Shown piece by piece: positions 8,642 to 19,300 of a stretch of DNA of 64,000 nucleotides. The notes below the pieces were generated by a model that was not told the DNA's origin, ran no database searches, and saw only the letters and a list, made by a program, of their open reading frames with translations. A program made the translations under genes and the position numbers. Source of the DNA: Parasphingorhabdus litoris DSM 22379. Lineage in GTDB: Bacteria; Pseudomonadota; Alphaproteobacteria; Sphingomonadales; Sphingomonadaceae. The stretch lies in the NCBI RefSeq assembly GCF_020906275.1, contig NZ_CP086727.1, forward strand, positions 3,403,001 through 3,467,000, read 5' to 3'. How positions within the stretch are numbered: position 1 is the first letter of the stretch; every line of letters starts with the position of its first letter.

Positions 8642-10177
8642 TTATTTAGCGGTCTTCCTGCGACCCTTGCCTGCCGTAGCGGAAGGTGTGGTCAGGCGCT
8701 TTTTCGGTTTTTTTGCTGCTGCCTTTTTCGGCTTGGCTTTTTTGGCCGCTGCCGCATTCGCTTTCTTCGCTGCCGCCAGCAGGGCCTTGAAGCTTTTCTC
8801 GGCAAAATCTGCATAGGTAGCAGGATCAGGCAGCATCTCTCGACATGCCGTGATCGTCAGCATAACTTCACCATGATAGCTGGTGACGATGTGGAAAACC
8901 CCCATGCCGTCAGTCGGTAATCCCATGCCAAAGCTGCGTTTGAGTTCGGCGCCGGCAAAATACATCGAGACCGGCGGTCCCGGCACGTTGGTGACGACCG
9001 TGTTCATCTGCGGCGCGACGGTCTGCCCCAGACCCATGCGCGCGGCCAGTTTCGTGGCAGCTGCCGTCAGGCCCGCTGGCATCGCGCCGCTCAGTTCCAT
9101 CAATGTCCGCGCACCGACCGCTTCAACCATATGCTTGGACCGGTTGGTTTCCTTGGCGACAAATTCCAGCCGCTTCGCCGGGTCGGCAATATGTGTGCCG
9201 AGGCCAACCGTCATCATCGATACCTGGTTCCCGCCAGCCGCTTCGCCATTGTCATCGCGTACCGAAATCGGTGCACCCGCTTTTAACGTGTTATTCGGCA
9301 GCTCACCCTTGCTTTCAAGATAGGCACGCATGGTTCCGCCGACGATGCTCAACATCACATCATTAACGGTCACACCGGGAAAGGCAGTGCGTATTGTTTT
9401 GATGTCGGAGAGCGAGAATATCTTGCCGTCAAACACACGGTGCGGCGTCAACCGGTCACCAAAGCGTGTCTTGGGAATGCCGGTTGAAGCGTCCTTTTGT
9501 TGCTTATTCTCTCTCGCAAAATCGAACATGCGCTTCGGCACAGGAAGCAGCTTGCCCAGCGTCTGCAGACCGCGCACCGGATTGGCGATATTATTCACCT
9601 GCGCCCGCATCAGCAGGTTCAGGTCATTAGGCTTTGTTTCTGGCCGCCATTGCTTGTCCCATTTGCGCGGCTTCATTTTCGCATCAAGATCATGCAGCGC
9701 CAGGGTCATCTGCAATCCGGATTGCCCGTCCACCGCCGCATGGTGGAATTTGTGCACCAAGGCAAAACTACCCTTGGGGATGCCTTCGACATTGTCGAGA
9801 CCTTCGATGACCGTAAACTCCCACAGCGGGCGATTCATGTCCAAAGGCCGCGCATAGATCCGTGCCGCCTGAATACAAAGCTGCCGCCAGTCACCAGGCT
9901 GCGGCAAGGCGATATGACGGACATGATATTCGAGATCGAAATTGTCATCTTCGATCCAATAGGGGTGATCAAGGTCGAGCGGCACCCGCACCAGTTTCTG
10001 ACGGAAAATCCGCGCGCCATCGAGCCGGCCTTCAATATAGTGCAAAATATCTTTGAACCCGACCTTGCCGCCAGGAGCCGTCGATGGATCATAGATGAGC
10101 AGCTGGCCAATATGCATCGGCGTATTGCGTGTTTCCGTATAGGCAAACATCGCATCGAGCGCACCTAATTGTTCCAT
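8642..10177 (-). CDS. Wax ester synthase/acyl-CoA:diacylglycerol acyltransferase (WS/DGAT)
   Basis: Makes storage lipid by transferring acyl groups from acyl-CoA to fatty alcohols or diacylglycerol. The catalytic HHxxxDG motif is present as H145-H146-AAV-D150-G151, and the C-terminal WS/DGAT domain (NVPGPP, GMGVFHIVTSYHG) is intact. The start is placed at ATG 10177 because a strong GAGGGGG lies 6 nt upstream; the frame extends 12 codons further but without support. The protein has 511 residues, somewhat longer than usual because of a final ~45 residues made almost wholly of Lys, Ala, Pro and Arg. The upstream SDR-MaoC genes fit acyl-CoA metabolism. Confidence 0.92.
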   Translation of the reverse strand: MEQLGALDAMFAYTETRNTPMHIGQLLIYDPSTAPGGKVGFKDILHYIEGRLDGARIFRQKLVRVPLDLDHPYWIEDDNFDLEYHVRHIALPQPGDWRQLCIQAARIYARPLDMNRPLWEFTVIEGLDNVEGIPKGSFALVHKFHHAAVDGQSGLQMTLALHDLDAKMKPRKWDKQWRPETKPNDLNLLMRAQVNNIANPVRGLQTLGKLLPVPKRMFDFARENKQQKDASTGIPKTRFGDRLTPHRVFDGKIFSLSDIKTIRTAFPGVTVNDVMLSIVGGTMRAYLESKGELPNNTLKAGAPISVRDDNGEAAGGNQVSMMTVGLGTHIADPAKRLEFVAKETNRSKHMVEAVGARTLMELSGAMPAGLTAAATKLAARMGLGQTVAPQMNTVVTNVPGPPVSMYFAGAELKRSFGMGLPTDGMGVFHIVTSYHGEVMLTITACREMLPDPATYADFAEKSFKALLAAAKKANAAAAKKAKPKKAAAKKPKKRLTTPSATAGKGRRKTAK

Positions 10178-10272
10178 CTTAATCCCCCTCGCGAGTCTTG
10201 TTGAGGCAAGCATAAATCAGATTGGTTAAAGAAGCGAATCAGTTAAACAATCGGGGCTAGCGCAAGACTAGG

Positions 10273-12423
10273 TTAATTGGTCAGGGAAGCTTCGCTTCTG
10301 AAGAGACGCGTCACTTTGTCGAGCAAACCGCCAGCAACCGACCGGCCGGTTGCCGCGATTTCAACACTGCCGGGGGTGAGCTGCAAAGCCTCACCATCCT
10401 TATAGACTTTTTTCGAGGCGATCAGGCGCACACGGTAAAGGGCGGCGCGGGGCCGCAGGACATTCTCATCCTTGTCCGAGGCGATCGGCCCGCCATTGAC
10501 GGAAGCCAATATCGGCTGATCAATTCTCTCCACTGCATTGGTCGACTTCTCGACCAGCATGGCGGCCCGGGATGCCTGTACCGGATCATCCGGAACAAAG
10601 CGGCCGCGCGCGTCTTTGGATATGCGCCAGATATCATCTTCACTGACATAGGCTTGAATATCATAGTCATCGGATGTCACAATATAGGCAATGGGCTCCG
10701 CCCCGCCGAGCCAACGCCCGCTGTGAATATCCGGCGACAAATCCGTCACAATCCCGGCAATCGGCGCGCGCAGGATGAGGCGCTCGCTGCGCAGTTCAAG
10801 GCCAGCAAGCTGGTCCTGCTCCTGCTTCAATTCGCGTTCGAGGACCATGCGATTGGACAGATCAATCTCGTCCGCCGCACCGCGACCAAATTGCAGTTGC
10901 AGGTTGGCTATTCTGACCTTGGTGGCCGCGATGGACTGTTCCAGCTCGGGAGCAGAGAGTTGAACCAGTGGCGCGCCGGCCGCAACTCTCTGGCCATTCT
11001 CAACAAACAGCTTTTCCACCTTGCCCGGGTCACCGGCGACAATCGGAGACGCCCCAATTGGAGTGAGCACGGCAGGTGCGCTGATATGGCGATCGAGCGG
11101 CAACAGGCAGAGCAGCAGCGCTATGCCGCTTCCAATCAACAGCAACCGCGTCCGTGAAGTGGCCAAGATCCGATCCTTCATGCTCGCCCAGACCTTGAAT
11201 TCCGAAAGCACCGGACGGGCAATGAACACGGCAATTTCAACAACGAACAGGATCACCCCGAGCAATTTGAAAAACAGCGTGTAGACCAACAGCGCGATAC
11301 CGATAAAAAGGAACAGGCGGTAGACCCACGTCATCCACGCATAGACGATCATCCCGCGGCGCAATCGGTCGGGCACCTGTTCGGGTGCCTCATCACCCAA
11401 TGCGAATAGCATCTCACGCAGCCGCCAGCGGCCCAGTGCGAAGGCGCGCGGTTGCAGATTGGGCACGCCGAGCCAGTCGGACAAGACATAATAGCCATCA
11501 AAACGCATGAACGGATTGAGGTTGATCGCAAGGCTCATCACCCAGCTGGTGGTGGCAAGAATGAAGGCGACGCTGCGGAGCATACCGTCGGGCAGCAGCA
11601 CCCAGGCCATGGTCGCAAGGCCCGCGATCATCAGCTCGACCGTGACACCGGCACAATCGATCATCAGCCGCTGCTTGCGCGAGGTCAGCCGCCACGCGCC
11701 GGATGTATCGGTATAGAGAACGGGCATCATCACCAGAAAGCTGACCCCCATGCTCGGCACCCGGCAGCCAAAGCGGGTGGCGGTATAGGCGTGGCCCAGC
11801 TCATGGAGAATCTTGATCACAAACAGGCCGATCCCATAGGCGATGAGACCCTGCCAACTGAAGAAATAGAGAAAGGATGCAAGGAAGCTGTCCCACTGGC
11901 GCGAAACCAGAAACAGGCCGGTGAGGGCCAGCAAGGCGAAGAAGGTCAGGGCCGGATAGGACCAGAGCGGCGCAACCTTGTCGATCGTTCGTTCCAGAAA
12001 AGCCGCCGGTTTGACAATCGGGATGCGGATGAACAGATAATTATCCAGCATCCATTTCCACCAGGCTTTTTTGGCGGTTTCCCGCTGCTCCGTAAAGCTC
12101 GCAACCGTGTCACCCATCGGCGTCACGGTGAGGCTGTTGGTCAGGGAAAAGTCGACGACCTGACCAAAGGCGTTATTGATTTCTTCCTCGTCCAGACCTT
12201 CAGCGACAAGATCATCATTGACCTTCGCCAGATCACCGGATGCCCAGCGGGAGAGGATGCGATATTCAATTCTGCCCAATTGAAAGAACAGATGCCGCAC
12301 CGGGTCAAACAGAGTCCAGCTGGGTGCACCGGTGACCAGAGCCGCGCCCGGCTCAATCCGCAATTCTTGCCGCAATGGCGGCAATAAGGGCCGTTCCGGT
12401 TCGACAGGCACAGCAGCGGTCAT
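10273..12423 (-). CDS. Membrane M50 (site-2-type) peptidase fused to HlyD-type adaptor
   Basis: Last gene of the giant-protein export operon; 716 residues. In order: an N-terminal ~100-residue domain (ELRIEPG, SWTLFDPVRHLFFQLG) that resembles the PqqD-like domains attached to such peptidases; a multi-pass membrane M50 domain with the zinc motif H207-E-L-G-H211 and the second motif NPFMRFDG (N303, D309); further membrane helices to about residue 440; then a periplasmic HlyD-like lipoyl/coiled-coil part (AGDPGKVEKLFVENGQRV, RAPIAGIVTDL). Both peptidase motifs are intact, so it could be active. It overlaps the preceding gene by ATGA. I infer a role in processing or moving the giant protein; no ABC ATPase is encoded nearby. 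Confidence 0.85.
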   Translation of the reverse strand: MTAAVPVEPERPLLPPLRQELRIEPGAALVTGAPSWTLFDPVRHLFFQLGRIEYRILSRWASGDLAKVNDDLVAEGLDEEEINNAFGQVVDFSLTNSLTVTPMGDTVASFTEQRETAKKAWWKWMLDNYLFIRIPIVKPAAFLERTIDKVAPLWSYPALTFFALLALTGLFLVSRQWDSFLASFLYFFSWQGLIAYGIGLFVIKILHELGHAYTATRFGCRVPSMGVSFLVMMPVLYTDTSGAWRLTSRKQRLMIDCAGVTVELMIAGLATMAWVLLPDGMLRSVAFILATTSWVMSLAINLNPFMRFDGYYVLSDWLGVPNLQPRAFALGRWRLREMLFALGDEAPEQVPDRLRRGMIVYAWMTWVYRLFLFIGIALLVYTLFFKLLGVILFVVEIAVFIARPVLSEFKVWASMKDRILATSRTRLLLIGSGIALLLCLLPLDRHISAPAVLTPIGASPIVAGDPGKVEKLFVENGQRVAAGAPLVQLSAPELEQSIAATKVRIANLQLQFGRGAADEIDLSNRMVLERELKQEQDQLAGLELRSERLILRAPIAGIVTDLSPDIHSGRWLGGAEPIAYIVTSDDYDIQAYVSEDDIWRISKDARGRFVPDDPVQASRAAMLVEKSTNAVERIDQPILASVNGGPIASDKDENVLRPRAALYRVRLIASKKVYKDGEALQLTPGSVEIAATGRSVAGGLLDKVTRLFRSEASLTN

Positions 12424-13847
12424 AGGCCGATAGTTTGTCTAAAGCTCGCAATCGGGCGCTTGAGCAGCGAATAGATGAGCGGCACCCACTCGCCATAAAG
12501 CTTGGCGGTGCCGCGCGAGCCAATGCGCGGATTGTCCGACGTCGGTTGGGCTGTCACCGCAAAAGCCAAAATGCCTTCTGCAGTCTGCCGTGCCTGATAG
12601 CTGGCATGTTCAACCTTGCCTTCGATGGCCCAGAGTGGTTGTGCATCTAGCCAGACTTTTACGCGCGATCCATTTTCCAGCGCCATTTGTTCCGCAGCGG
12701 GCAAATCAATCCGCAGTGCGATCTCGCCCGGGTCGGCGACCTGCAATATCGGATCGCCGACATTGACGGCCCGCCCTTCCCAGTCACGGCGGTCGCTATA
12801 AATTGCCATCCCGCCACGTGGGGCTTTGATCTGCGACAAGCCCATAACATCATTGGCGAAATTATAGTCGGCCTGGGCCAGTTCATATTCCGCGCGCAGG
12901 GTTGCGATCTCACGGGTTTCATCATCCTCCCCAAAGGCGGTACTGGTCGACCGGTCTACGCGCGCCTTGGCCACGGCCAGTTTTTCCTGCGCCAGCTTCA
13001 GTTCGTTCGACAGCTTCACGTCATCAAAGGACACGAGCAATGCGCCTTCTTCGACCGCTGCATTGGGTGCCACATGGATACGCGAAATCACGCCGGAAAA
13101 GGGGGCAGCAACCATGAACGGACGTGCGGCCACAACCTCCACAGGTGCCAAGGCGGTCATACGTACCGGGAAGAGCGCGATCACCAACAGCGCGACCAAT
13201 ATGCCGATTTTCTCTTTGCGGCCAAAGCGGCCAATGCGCTTGACCGGCTTGTCTCCGGTCAGCGCTCGCCAGCTATGCGAAACGGTTTCGGAAAGCCGTG
13301 TCAGCCGATAGCCTTCACCTTCGCGAAACGGCGCTTCACGCATCACCAGCAGCCCGCCAAACACCTTGCCCTCGCTGTCCAGCAACGGCTGCCAGCGGCA
13401 TTCGCTATAGGGATATTCCGCCAGCGCGGAATCTTCGCTCATCGCCCCGAGGGTGAAATCATGCGGCCGGTCCAGACCATCATTTTTGGCCAGTTTAGCA
13501 ATCAGCTTTTCCATCGCCTGAATCAGCGGAGCGTTGCGATCGACCGATGATATGCTCGACGCACAGACGATGTGAAAATCATCACCAATACGCGGCTGCC
13601 GCGCGATGAACATCTGCTCATAGGGCAGGATGCGGCGCAATTCATTGGCAACATGATAATGAAGCTCGGCCACCCCCGGCTTGCGACGCACTTCCGCTTC
13701 AAATTGCAGCAAGCTGGCGAGCATATTGGCATCACCGGATATCGGTGCTGCCCCCGAGGCTACAGGTAATATCGCAATGGGCGCGGGGTCGGAATCAGGA
13801 GGGCTGGCGGCCATCGGCTTTTGCTGCTTCTGATTTAGCTGGGGCAT
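12420..13847 (-). CDS. HlyD-family adaptor with N-terminal GAF-like domain
   Basis: 475 residues. A cytoplasmic region at about 45-195 has the look of a GAF domain (LLQFEAEVRRKPGVAELHYHVANEL, then FGGLLVM before a closing helix). A single membrane segment follows at about 213-228 (ILVALLVIALFPV), then a periplasmic adaptor with lipoyl halves (ISRIHVAPNAAVEEGALLVSFDD and the repeat after the hairpin) and a beta-barrel region. So a cytosolic sensor-like domain is tied to a periplasmic duct subunit. The start overlaps the end of the preceding adaptor gene by 53 bp (20 bp if ATG 13814 is used); neither ATG has a strong ribosome site, implying coupled translation. Confidence 0.82.
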   Translation of the reverse strand: MPQLNQKQQKPMAASPPDSDPAPIAILPVASGAAPISGDANMLASLLQFEAEVRRKPGVAELHYHVANELRRILPYEQMFIARQPRIGDDFHIVCASSISSVDRNAPLIQAMEKLIAKLAKNDGLDRPHDFTLGAMSEDSALAEYPYSECRWQPLLDSEGKVFGGLLVMREAPFREGEGYRLTRLSETVSHSWRALTGDKPVKRIGRFGRKEKIGILVALLVIALFPVRMTALAPVEVVAARPFMVAAPFSGVISRIHVAPNAAVEEGALLVSFDDVKLSNELKLAQEKLAVAKARVDRSTSTAFGEDDETREIATLRAEYELAQADYNFANDVMGLSQIKAPRGGMAIYSDRRDWEGRAVNVGDPILQVADPGEIALRIDLPAAEQMALENGSRVKVWLDAQPLWAIEGKVEHASYQARQTAEGILAFAVTAQPTSDNPRIGSRGTAKLYGEWVPLIYSLLKRPIASFRQTIGL

Positions 13848-14769
13848 CGGACGATGCTTTTTCCGCCGCGCTCTGTGCTGGTTTGTCCGACGGTTTCACA
13901 AACACGCCGGTACCGCTCATCCCCGGCAGGACCAGGCTTTCGGTTTTGTCGACATTGCCGGTCACGCGGATGGTCTTGCTCACCGGATCTACCGACGCGC
14001 CTAACCGGGTGATCTGGCCCGTGACATCTGCACCGGTTTCGTCGATCTTGAAAGTGAAGTCCGCGCCGGGACGAAGCCATGTGAGCCAGTTACTCGGTAC
14101 GATCAGCTCTACCTCTAGATCGCCGCCACTCTGAATCGTCAGCAACGGCTGCCCGCTTGCCGCAATCTCTCCGCGACCCGCAATTTCCTCAACCACTGTG
14201 CCAGAAAATGGCGCGTAGACAGCGCAATCGGTCAGGTTTGCCTTGATCGCATTGGCCTCGGCATTGGCTTTGCCGAGATTGGCTTTGGCCACCGCGACCT
14301 CATTCTTGCCAATCGCTTCATACTGGTCGAGCTCGACATTGGTTTTGTAAGTGACATTATAGGCATTGGCCGCCGCTTGCGCAGCTTTCAGCTCTGCACG
14401 AATGGCTGAACAATCAAATTGCGCGAGCAGAGCGCCTTTGCGGAAACTCTGACCCTTGCCAAAGGGCATGGACGTAATCCGGGCAGTCATCCGCGAGGCG
14501 ACCGTTGATTCCTGCTTGGGCTTGATAACGCCACGCACGTCAGGATCCGGACTGGGTTCCGGTTTCTCGGCCTGTGCCTCGGCTGTTTCCTCAGCCTGTT
14601 CCTCGGCCGCGCCCGCAGCTGCTTCGTTGCTGGACCAGTCCGTACCGTCACCGCTGCTGGCAACGGCCACGCCAATGACAGCGGCAAGCGCAATGCCGCC
14701 ACCCCATAGCCATGGCGCCTTTGATTTTTCCCCGGTGTCCGAGGCTTCATCCTCGGGTGCGTCACTCAT
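13795..14769 (-). CDS. HlyD/RND-type periplasmic adaptor (membrane fusion protein)
   Basis: 324 residues. A short cytoplasmic head, one membrane anchor (about 19-39, LWGGGIALAAVIGVAVA), an acidic Glu/Ala/Gln-rich linker (about 50-75), then lipoyl and alpha-hairpin segments (GVIKPKQESTVASRM, LLAQFDCSAIRAELKAAQ, VYAPFSGTVVEEIAGRGEIAASGQPLL) and a beta-barrel domain. The Ala/Lys/Ser-rich tail is low complexity. It sits between the TolC gene and the GAF-HlyD gene, so it probably links the inner-membrane parts to TolC. Confidence 0.85.
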   Translation of the reverse strand: MSDAPEDEASDTGEKSKAPWLWGGGIALAAVIGVAVASSGDGTDWSSNEAAAGAAEEQAEETAEAQAEKPEPSPDPDVRGVIKPKQESTVASRMTARITSMPFGKGQSFRKGALLAQFDCSAIRAELKAAQAAANAYNVTYKTNVELDQYEAIGKNEVAVAKANLGKANAEANAIKANLTDCAVYAPFSGTVVEEIAGRGEIAASGQPLLTIQSGGDLEVELIVPSNWLTWLRPGADFTFKIDETGADVTGQITRLGASVDPVSKTIRVTGNVDKTESLVLPGMSGTGVFVKPSDKPAQSAAEKASSDAPAKSEAAKADGRQPS

Positions 14770-14792
14770 TGAACGTACTTTCTATTGCTCGG

Positions 14793-16286
14793 CTATTGAT
14801 CCAGTTTCATCGCCGCTTCGCGTTCCTGCCACAGGTTCGTTAGGGATGCAGTCAATGTGCTGACATCCTCGCGACCTGTCAGATCGGGGGCAAAATCATC
14901 TATGCCCATCGATGCGAACAGATTGGCATAGGCATTTTGCGCCTCGGCATAGGCTATATCATATTTCACCTCTGCAACCAGCGTGTTCATTTCCTCGCGC
15001 AGCAAGGTTTGTTGGCTCATTGCGCCAGCCTTGTGGCCCGCACGAATCTGATAGAGGATCTTATCCTGCACCCGGTGTTGATGTTCGGCGGTCTGCAATT
15101 CTTCCTGCAAATGACCAAAGCGCGCCCGCGAGACATGGACCTGCGTCATCACCGCCATGGTCAGCGCCAGTTCGCGCTGCCGCAACAGGTCATCCTGTGC
15201 CCGCACCGCCTTTTTCTTCGGACCCAGCTTGAACAGGTTGAGCACGTTCCAGCTCGCCTGCGCGCCATATTGGAACCAGTTATTGTTGAACAGGAAGTCG
15301 TTGGAATCGACATTCACACCTAAGATACCGCGGAAACTGGGTAGAGCTGAGAGCAGGGCCGCATCTAGTTCCTTGCTGTTAATCCGCTGACGATAGCTAA
15401 CCTCACGCAGTTCGGCGCGATTTTTCAGCGCCGTCATCATCATATCTTCGCCGGAATATTTGACGGCGGGCAAATTGTCCGTCCGGTCTGGCAATACCAG
15501 CGAGAAGTTGGTGCCTGGACGCAGGTTCATAAGCGCTGCGAGTTGCGCCTTGGCAACCACAAGTTCACGCTGCAACTTCCGGATCTCGGCCTGAATCTGC
15601 ACCAGTTCGCGCTGATAGGTCAGTGCTGTCAGCGGCGCGGATAGGCGGCGTTCCGCCAGCCGTTCGCTATTATCCAGCGTGGTGCTGACATTGCCTTCCA
15701 GTTCCTTGAGCTTGGTCAGCAGGCGTTCGGCGCTCACTGCGCGCCAATAAGAGGTGCGGACATCTTCGATAATCCGGTTCGCCACTTTCCGCCGGCGTTC
15801 CTGCGAGATCAAAAATTCATCGGCCTTTTGCTGCGAACGGACATAGGACAAGCCGAAGTCGAGCACATCCCAGCTAAGCGACAAGTCGCCCGTGAAAATA
15901 TCCCGCTCGGCGGAAGTTGATGGTTCGAGCGACTGACGCCGCGTTATCAAGGACAGCGAGCTGGCACCGGAGAAATTATTGCGCCCGGCATAGCCTGCAT
16001 TGGCAACCAATTGCGGCAGCATGTCATAGCGCGACAGATTAAGCTCCCGGTTCTTGAGGGCCTCTTCCATCAGCTCGACTTTATAATCGAGATTATATTT
16101 GAGCGCCCGCGCCATGGCTTCATAGAGATTGATCGGAGCTGTTACGGGCTCCTGATCCGCATCCACCGCAACAATATTTTCACGCGCAGTCGTATCGATT
16201 TGCGTTGGTGTCAGTGGTTTGGGATTGACCGCACAGCCTGCCAGTAAGACCAGTGCCGAAATACTCAGAGTCTGTTTCATGTACAT
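14793..16286 (-). CDS. TolC-family outer-membrane efflux/secretion channel, lipoprotein
   Basis: The outer-membrane exit duct of the operon. From ATG 16286 it has 497 residues, with a lipoprotein signal (lipobox L-A-G-C18) and two OEP repeats with long helical stretches. The start is chosen because GGGGAAG lies 6 nt before this ATG; an earlier in-frame ATG directly abuts the stop of the giant gene (TAG-ATG) and a later one lies two codons on. Its position directly behind the giant gene implies co-expression and use in its export. Confidence 0.88.
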   Translation of the reverse strand: MYMKQTLSISALVLLAGCAVNPKPLTPTQIDTTARENIVAVDADQEPVTAPINLYEAMARALKYNLDYKVELMEEALKNRELNLSRYDMLPQLVANAGYAGRNNFSGASSLSLITRRQSLEPSTSAERDIFTGDLSLSWDVLDFGLSYVRSQQKADEFLISQERRRKVANRIIEDVRTSYWRAVSAERLLTKLKELEGNVSTTLDNSERLAERRLSAPLTALTYQRELVQIQAEIRKLQRELVVAKAQLAALMNLRPGTNFSLVLPDRTDNLPAVKYSGEDMMMTALKNRAELREVSYRQRINSKELDAALLSALPSFRGILGVNVDSNDFLFNNNWFQYGAQASWNVLNLFKLGPKKKAVRAQDDLLRQRELALTMAVMTQVHVSRARFGHLQEELQTAEHQHRVQDKILYQIRAGHKAGAMSQQTLLREEMNTLVAEVKYDIAYAEAQNAYANLFASMGIDDFAPDLTGREDVSTLTASLTNLWQEREAAMKLDQ

Positions 16287-16301
16287 ATTCTGCTTCCCCA
16301 T

Positions 16302-19300
16302 CTAAGCCTTGAACGCAGCAAGCAACTGCGCTGTTTCATCTGCAGCGCTGGCATCTGCCATTGCCATGACACTGCCCAGGGGAGCAGCGCCGTTCATGTT
16401 CTGAGAAAGCTTCAGCTTCTCATCAATCTGGATCTCACCCGTTGCACCTTGAATTACAACAGGAATTTCAATCACTTGTCCATCTGCGCGGATGGCCCGT
16501 ACGATCAAGCGAACGGTTTCCGCGTCCACTGGTCGTTCAATAATCGCGAGGCCGCGCGCATCCATGCGGATCCAGCCAGGCAGCGGACTGCCATCACGGG
16601 TGCGCAGCTGATATTCGGTTATGCGCGGATCACTCTCGGCCCCGATATCGCGAACTTCCATATAGATGACCCGGTCGCGGACGACAGATTCGATCATCAC
16701 CTGATCACTGCCGGTCGACAGCTGGCGCACCGAGAAGCCGGTGAGACCTTCCACAAGGAAATCACCGAAGCGCGGATCAAACAGACGGTCCGCACCAAAA
16801 CGCAGATCGCGAATTTTGTCGAGTTGGTCGACCACATCGCTGATTGGATTGCCATTCACATCAAAGGCCCCAACGCCGTTTAGCGAACGCAGTCCGTTCA
16901 CGGCTGTCAGCAACGGTCTGTCTCCGCCCAGATCCGGCGTGTTGTTCAGCGAGCGGAAGCTGTTGACCGTATCGTCGATAATCAGTGGTGTCGTGATGAA
17001 CTCCATGTTCGGATCGATCGTGGTACTTGGCGGTTCGCTATCGGGATAACCGATGCCCGGATTGCCCAGCAATTCGTTCACATTGGCATTGGCCTGCGTC
17101 ACAATCACAGTGGCGGTGGATTCCACAAAGCCGCCCTGCCCGTCGCTGACAATATAGGTGATGGTCGCGACGCCCTGAAACTCGGCTGGCGCAAAATGGG
17201 AAATCGTACCGTCGGGATTGATCACCACGGTTCCGATATCAACCTTGGCGGTGAACACACTTAGCGGGTCACCATCCGGATCACTGCCATTGGCGAGCAC
17301 ATCGATAATCGTTTCCGCGCCACCAATGCCGAATACTTGTTCATCCCCATCAACCGGCACTTCATTGACGTTGCGGACTGTGACCGCCACGGTCGCACTA
17401 GACGTACCACCATTACCATCGCTAATGGTATAAGTGATTGTATCTGTACCAAAAAAGTCAACATTCGGTGTGTAAGTAATCGTTCCATCCGGATTGATCG
17501 TAACTGTACCGTTGGCCGCAATGGCGTTGGTAACGGTCAGCGGATCACCATCCAAATCGACATCATTGGCAAGCACTGGAATGACCAGCGGCACCTCTTC
17601 ATCCGTATCGGCAATATCATTTGCCGCGACCGGCGGGTCATTAACCGGTGTAACGGTTACAGTGATCGTCTGGGTCGTGAAACCGCCATTGCCGTCACTG
17701 ACCTGGTAAGTAATCACATCGGTACCATTGAAATTTGGATCAGGCGTATAGGTGATTGTGCCATCGGGGTTGATCGTCACCGTGCCATTGGGCGAGGTCG
17801 CGCTGGTAATGGTCAACGGATCGCCATCGACATCGGTCGCGTTGTCGAGCGGCGACAAGGTGACAGGCGTATCTTCCGGCGTCTCTGCAACGCTAGGCGT
17901 TACCACCGGCGGATCGTTGACCGGCGTGACATCAACTGTCACGGTTGCCGTGGATGTCCCGCCCTGACCATCGCTAATCGTGTAGGTGATGGTTGTCGGA
18001 CCGTTGAAATCCGGATTGGGCGTGAACGTCACCGTGCCATCAGGATTGATAACCACCGTTCCGTCCGGCGAGCTGGCGTCCGTTACGGTCAGCGGATCGC
18101 CATCGGCATCGGTATCATTGCCAAGCACAGGAATCGTGACCGGTGCGTCCTCGGGTGTCGTAACATTGTCATTTACCGCCACGGGTACATCATTTACCGG
18201 ATTAACGGTGACGGTTGCAGTGGTCGTTGCAAAGCCACCATTGCCGTCAGAGACCGTATATGTGATCGTATCGATGCCGTTGAAATTCGGGTCTGGCGTG
18301 TAAGTCACAGTGCCATCAGGGTTGATGACCACTGTCCCATTGGGCGCGCTGGCCGCCGTAACCGTCAATGGATCGCCATCAGCATCACTATCATTGTCAA
18401 GCACCGATACCGTCACCGGCGTGTCCTCGTCCGTTTGAGCTATATCCGGAGTGGCCACTGGCGCGTCATTGACCGGATCAACTGTCAAGGTAACCGTTGC
18501 CGTAGCCGTGCCGCCATTGCCGTCACTAATGGTATAGGTCACGGTCGTTGTGCCATTGAAATTCGGATTGGGCGTGAACGTCACGGCGCCATCAGGATTG
18601 ATCGTAACCTGGCCATCTGGCGAGGTTGCTCCCGTCACGATGAGAGGATCGCCATCCACATCCGTGTCATTGCCAAGCACGTTCAGCGTGACCGGCGTGT
18701 CTTCTGGCGTGGTTGCGACATCATCATTTGCGACCGGCGGATCGTTCACCGGATTGACCGTTACATTAACAGTCGCAGTTGCTGTCCCGCCCTGCCCATC
18801 GCTAATCGTATAGGCGATAGTCGTTTGACCGTTGAAATCCGGATTGGGTGTGAATGTCACAGTGCCATCAGGATTGATCACCACCGTACCGTCTGGCGAA
18901 CTGGCATTGGTGACGGTCAGCGGATCGCCATCAACGTCACTGTCATTAGCCAGTACCGGAATGGTAACCGGCGTTTCTTCATCCGTTACCGTCGCATCAT
19001 TCACAGCAACCGGTGGATCGTTCACAGGGCCAACAGTGACTGTAACCGTCGCGGTTGATGTCCCGCCATTGCCGTCACTGATGGTATAGGTAATCGTATC
19101 CGTACCGTTGAAATCCTGGTTGGGCGTGTAGTCAATCGTGCCGTCCGGCCGGATAACCACAGTACCATTAGCGGCGCTAGCGGTTGTCACAGAGAGCGTA
19201 TCACCATCAGGATCATTGTCGTTAGCAAGAACCGCTATGTTGACCGGCAGGTCTTCTGATGTCGATGCTGTATCATTTACGGCAATCGGCGGCGGATTGG

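Noticed and set aside
16302..17078. Classical type I C-terminal RTX secretion signal on the giant protein
   Set aside because: No GGxGxDxxx nonapeptides are visible in the last 260 residues or elsewhere.
17337..19058. 573-codon open frame on the plus strand within the giant gene, plus many 70-150-codon ones
   Set aside because: They mirror the repeat periodicity of the coding strand, have odd composition (Ile/Arg/His-rich) and no ribosome sites; they are antisense shadows.
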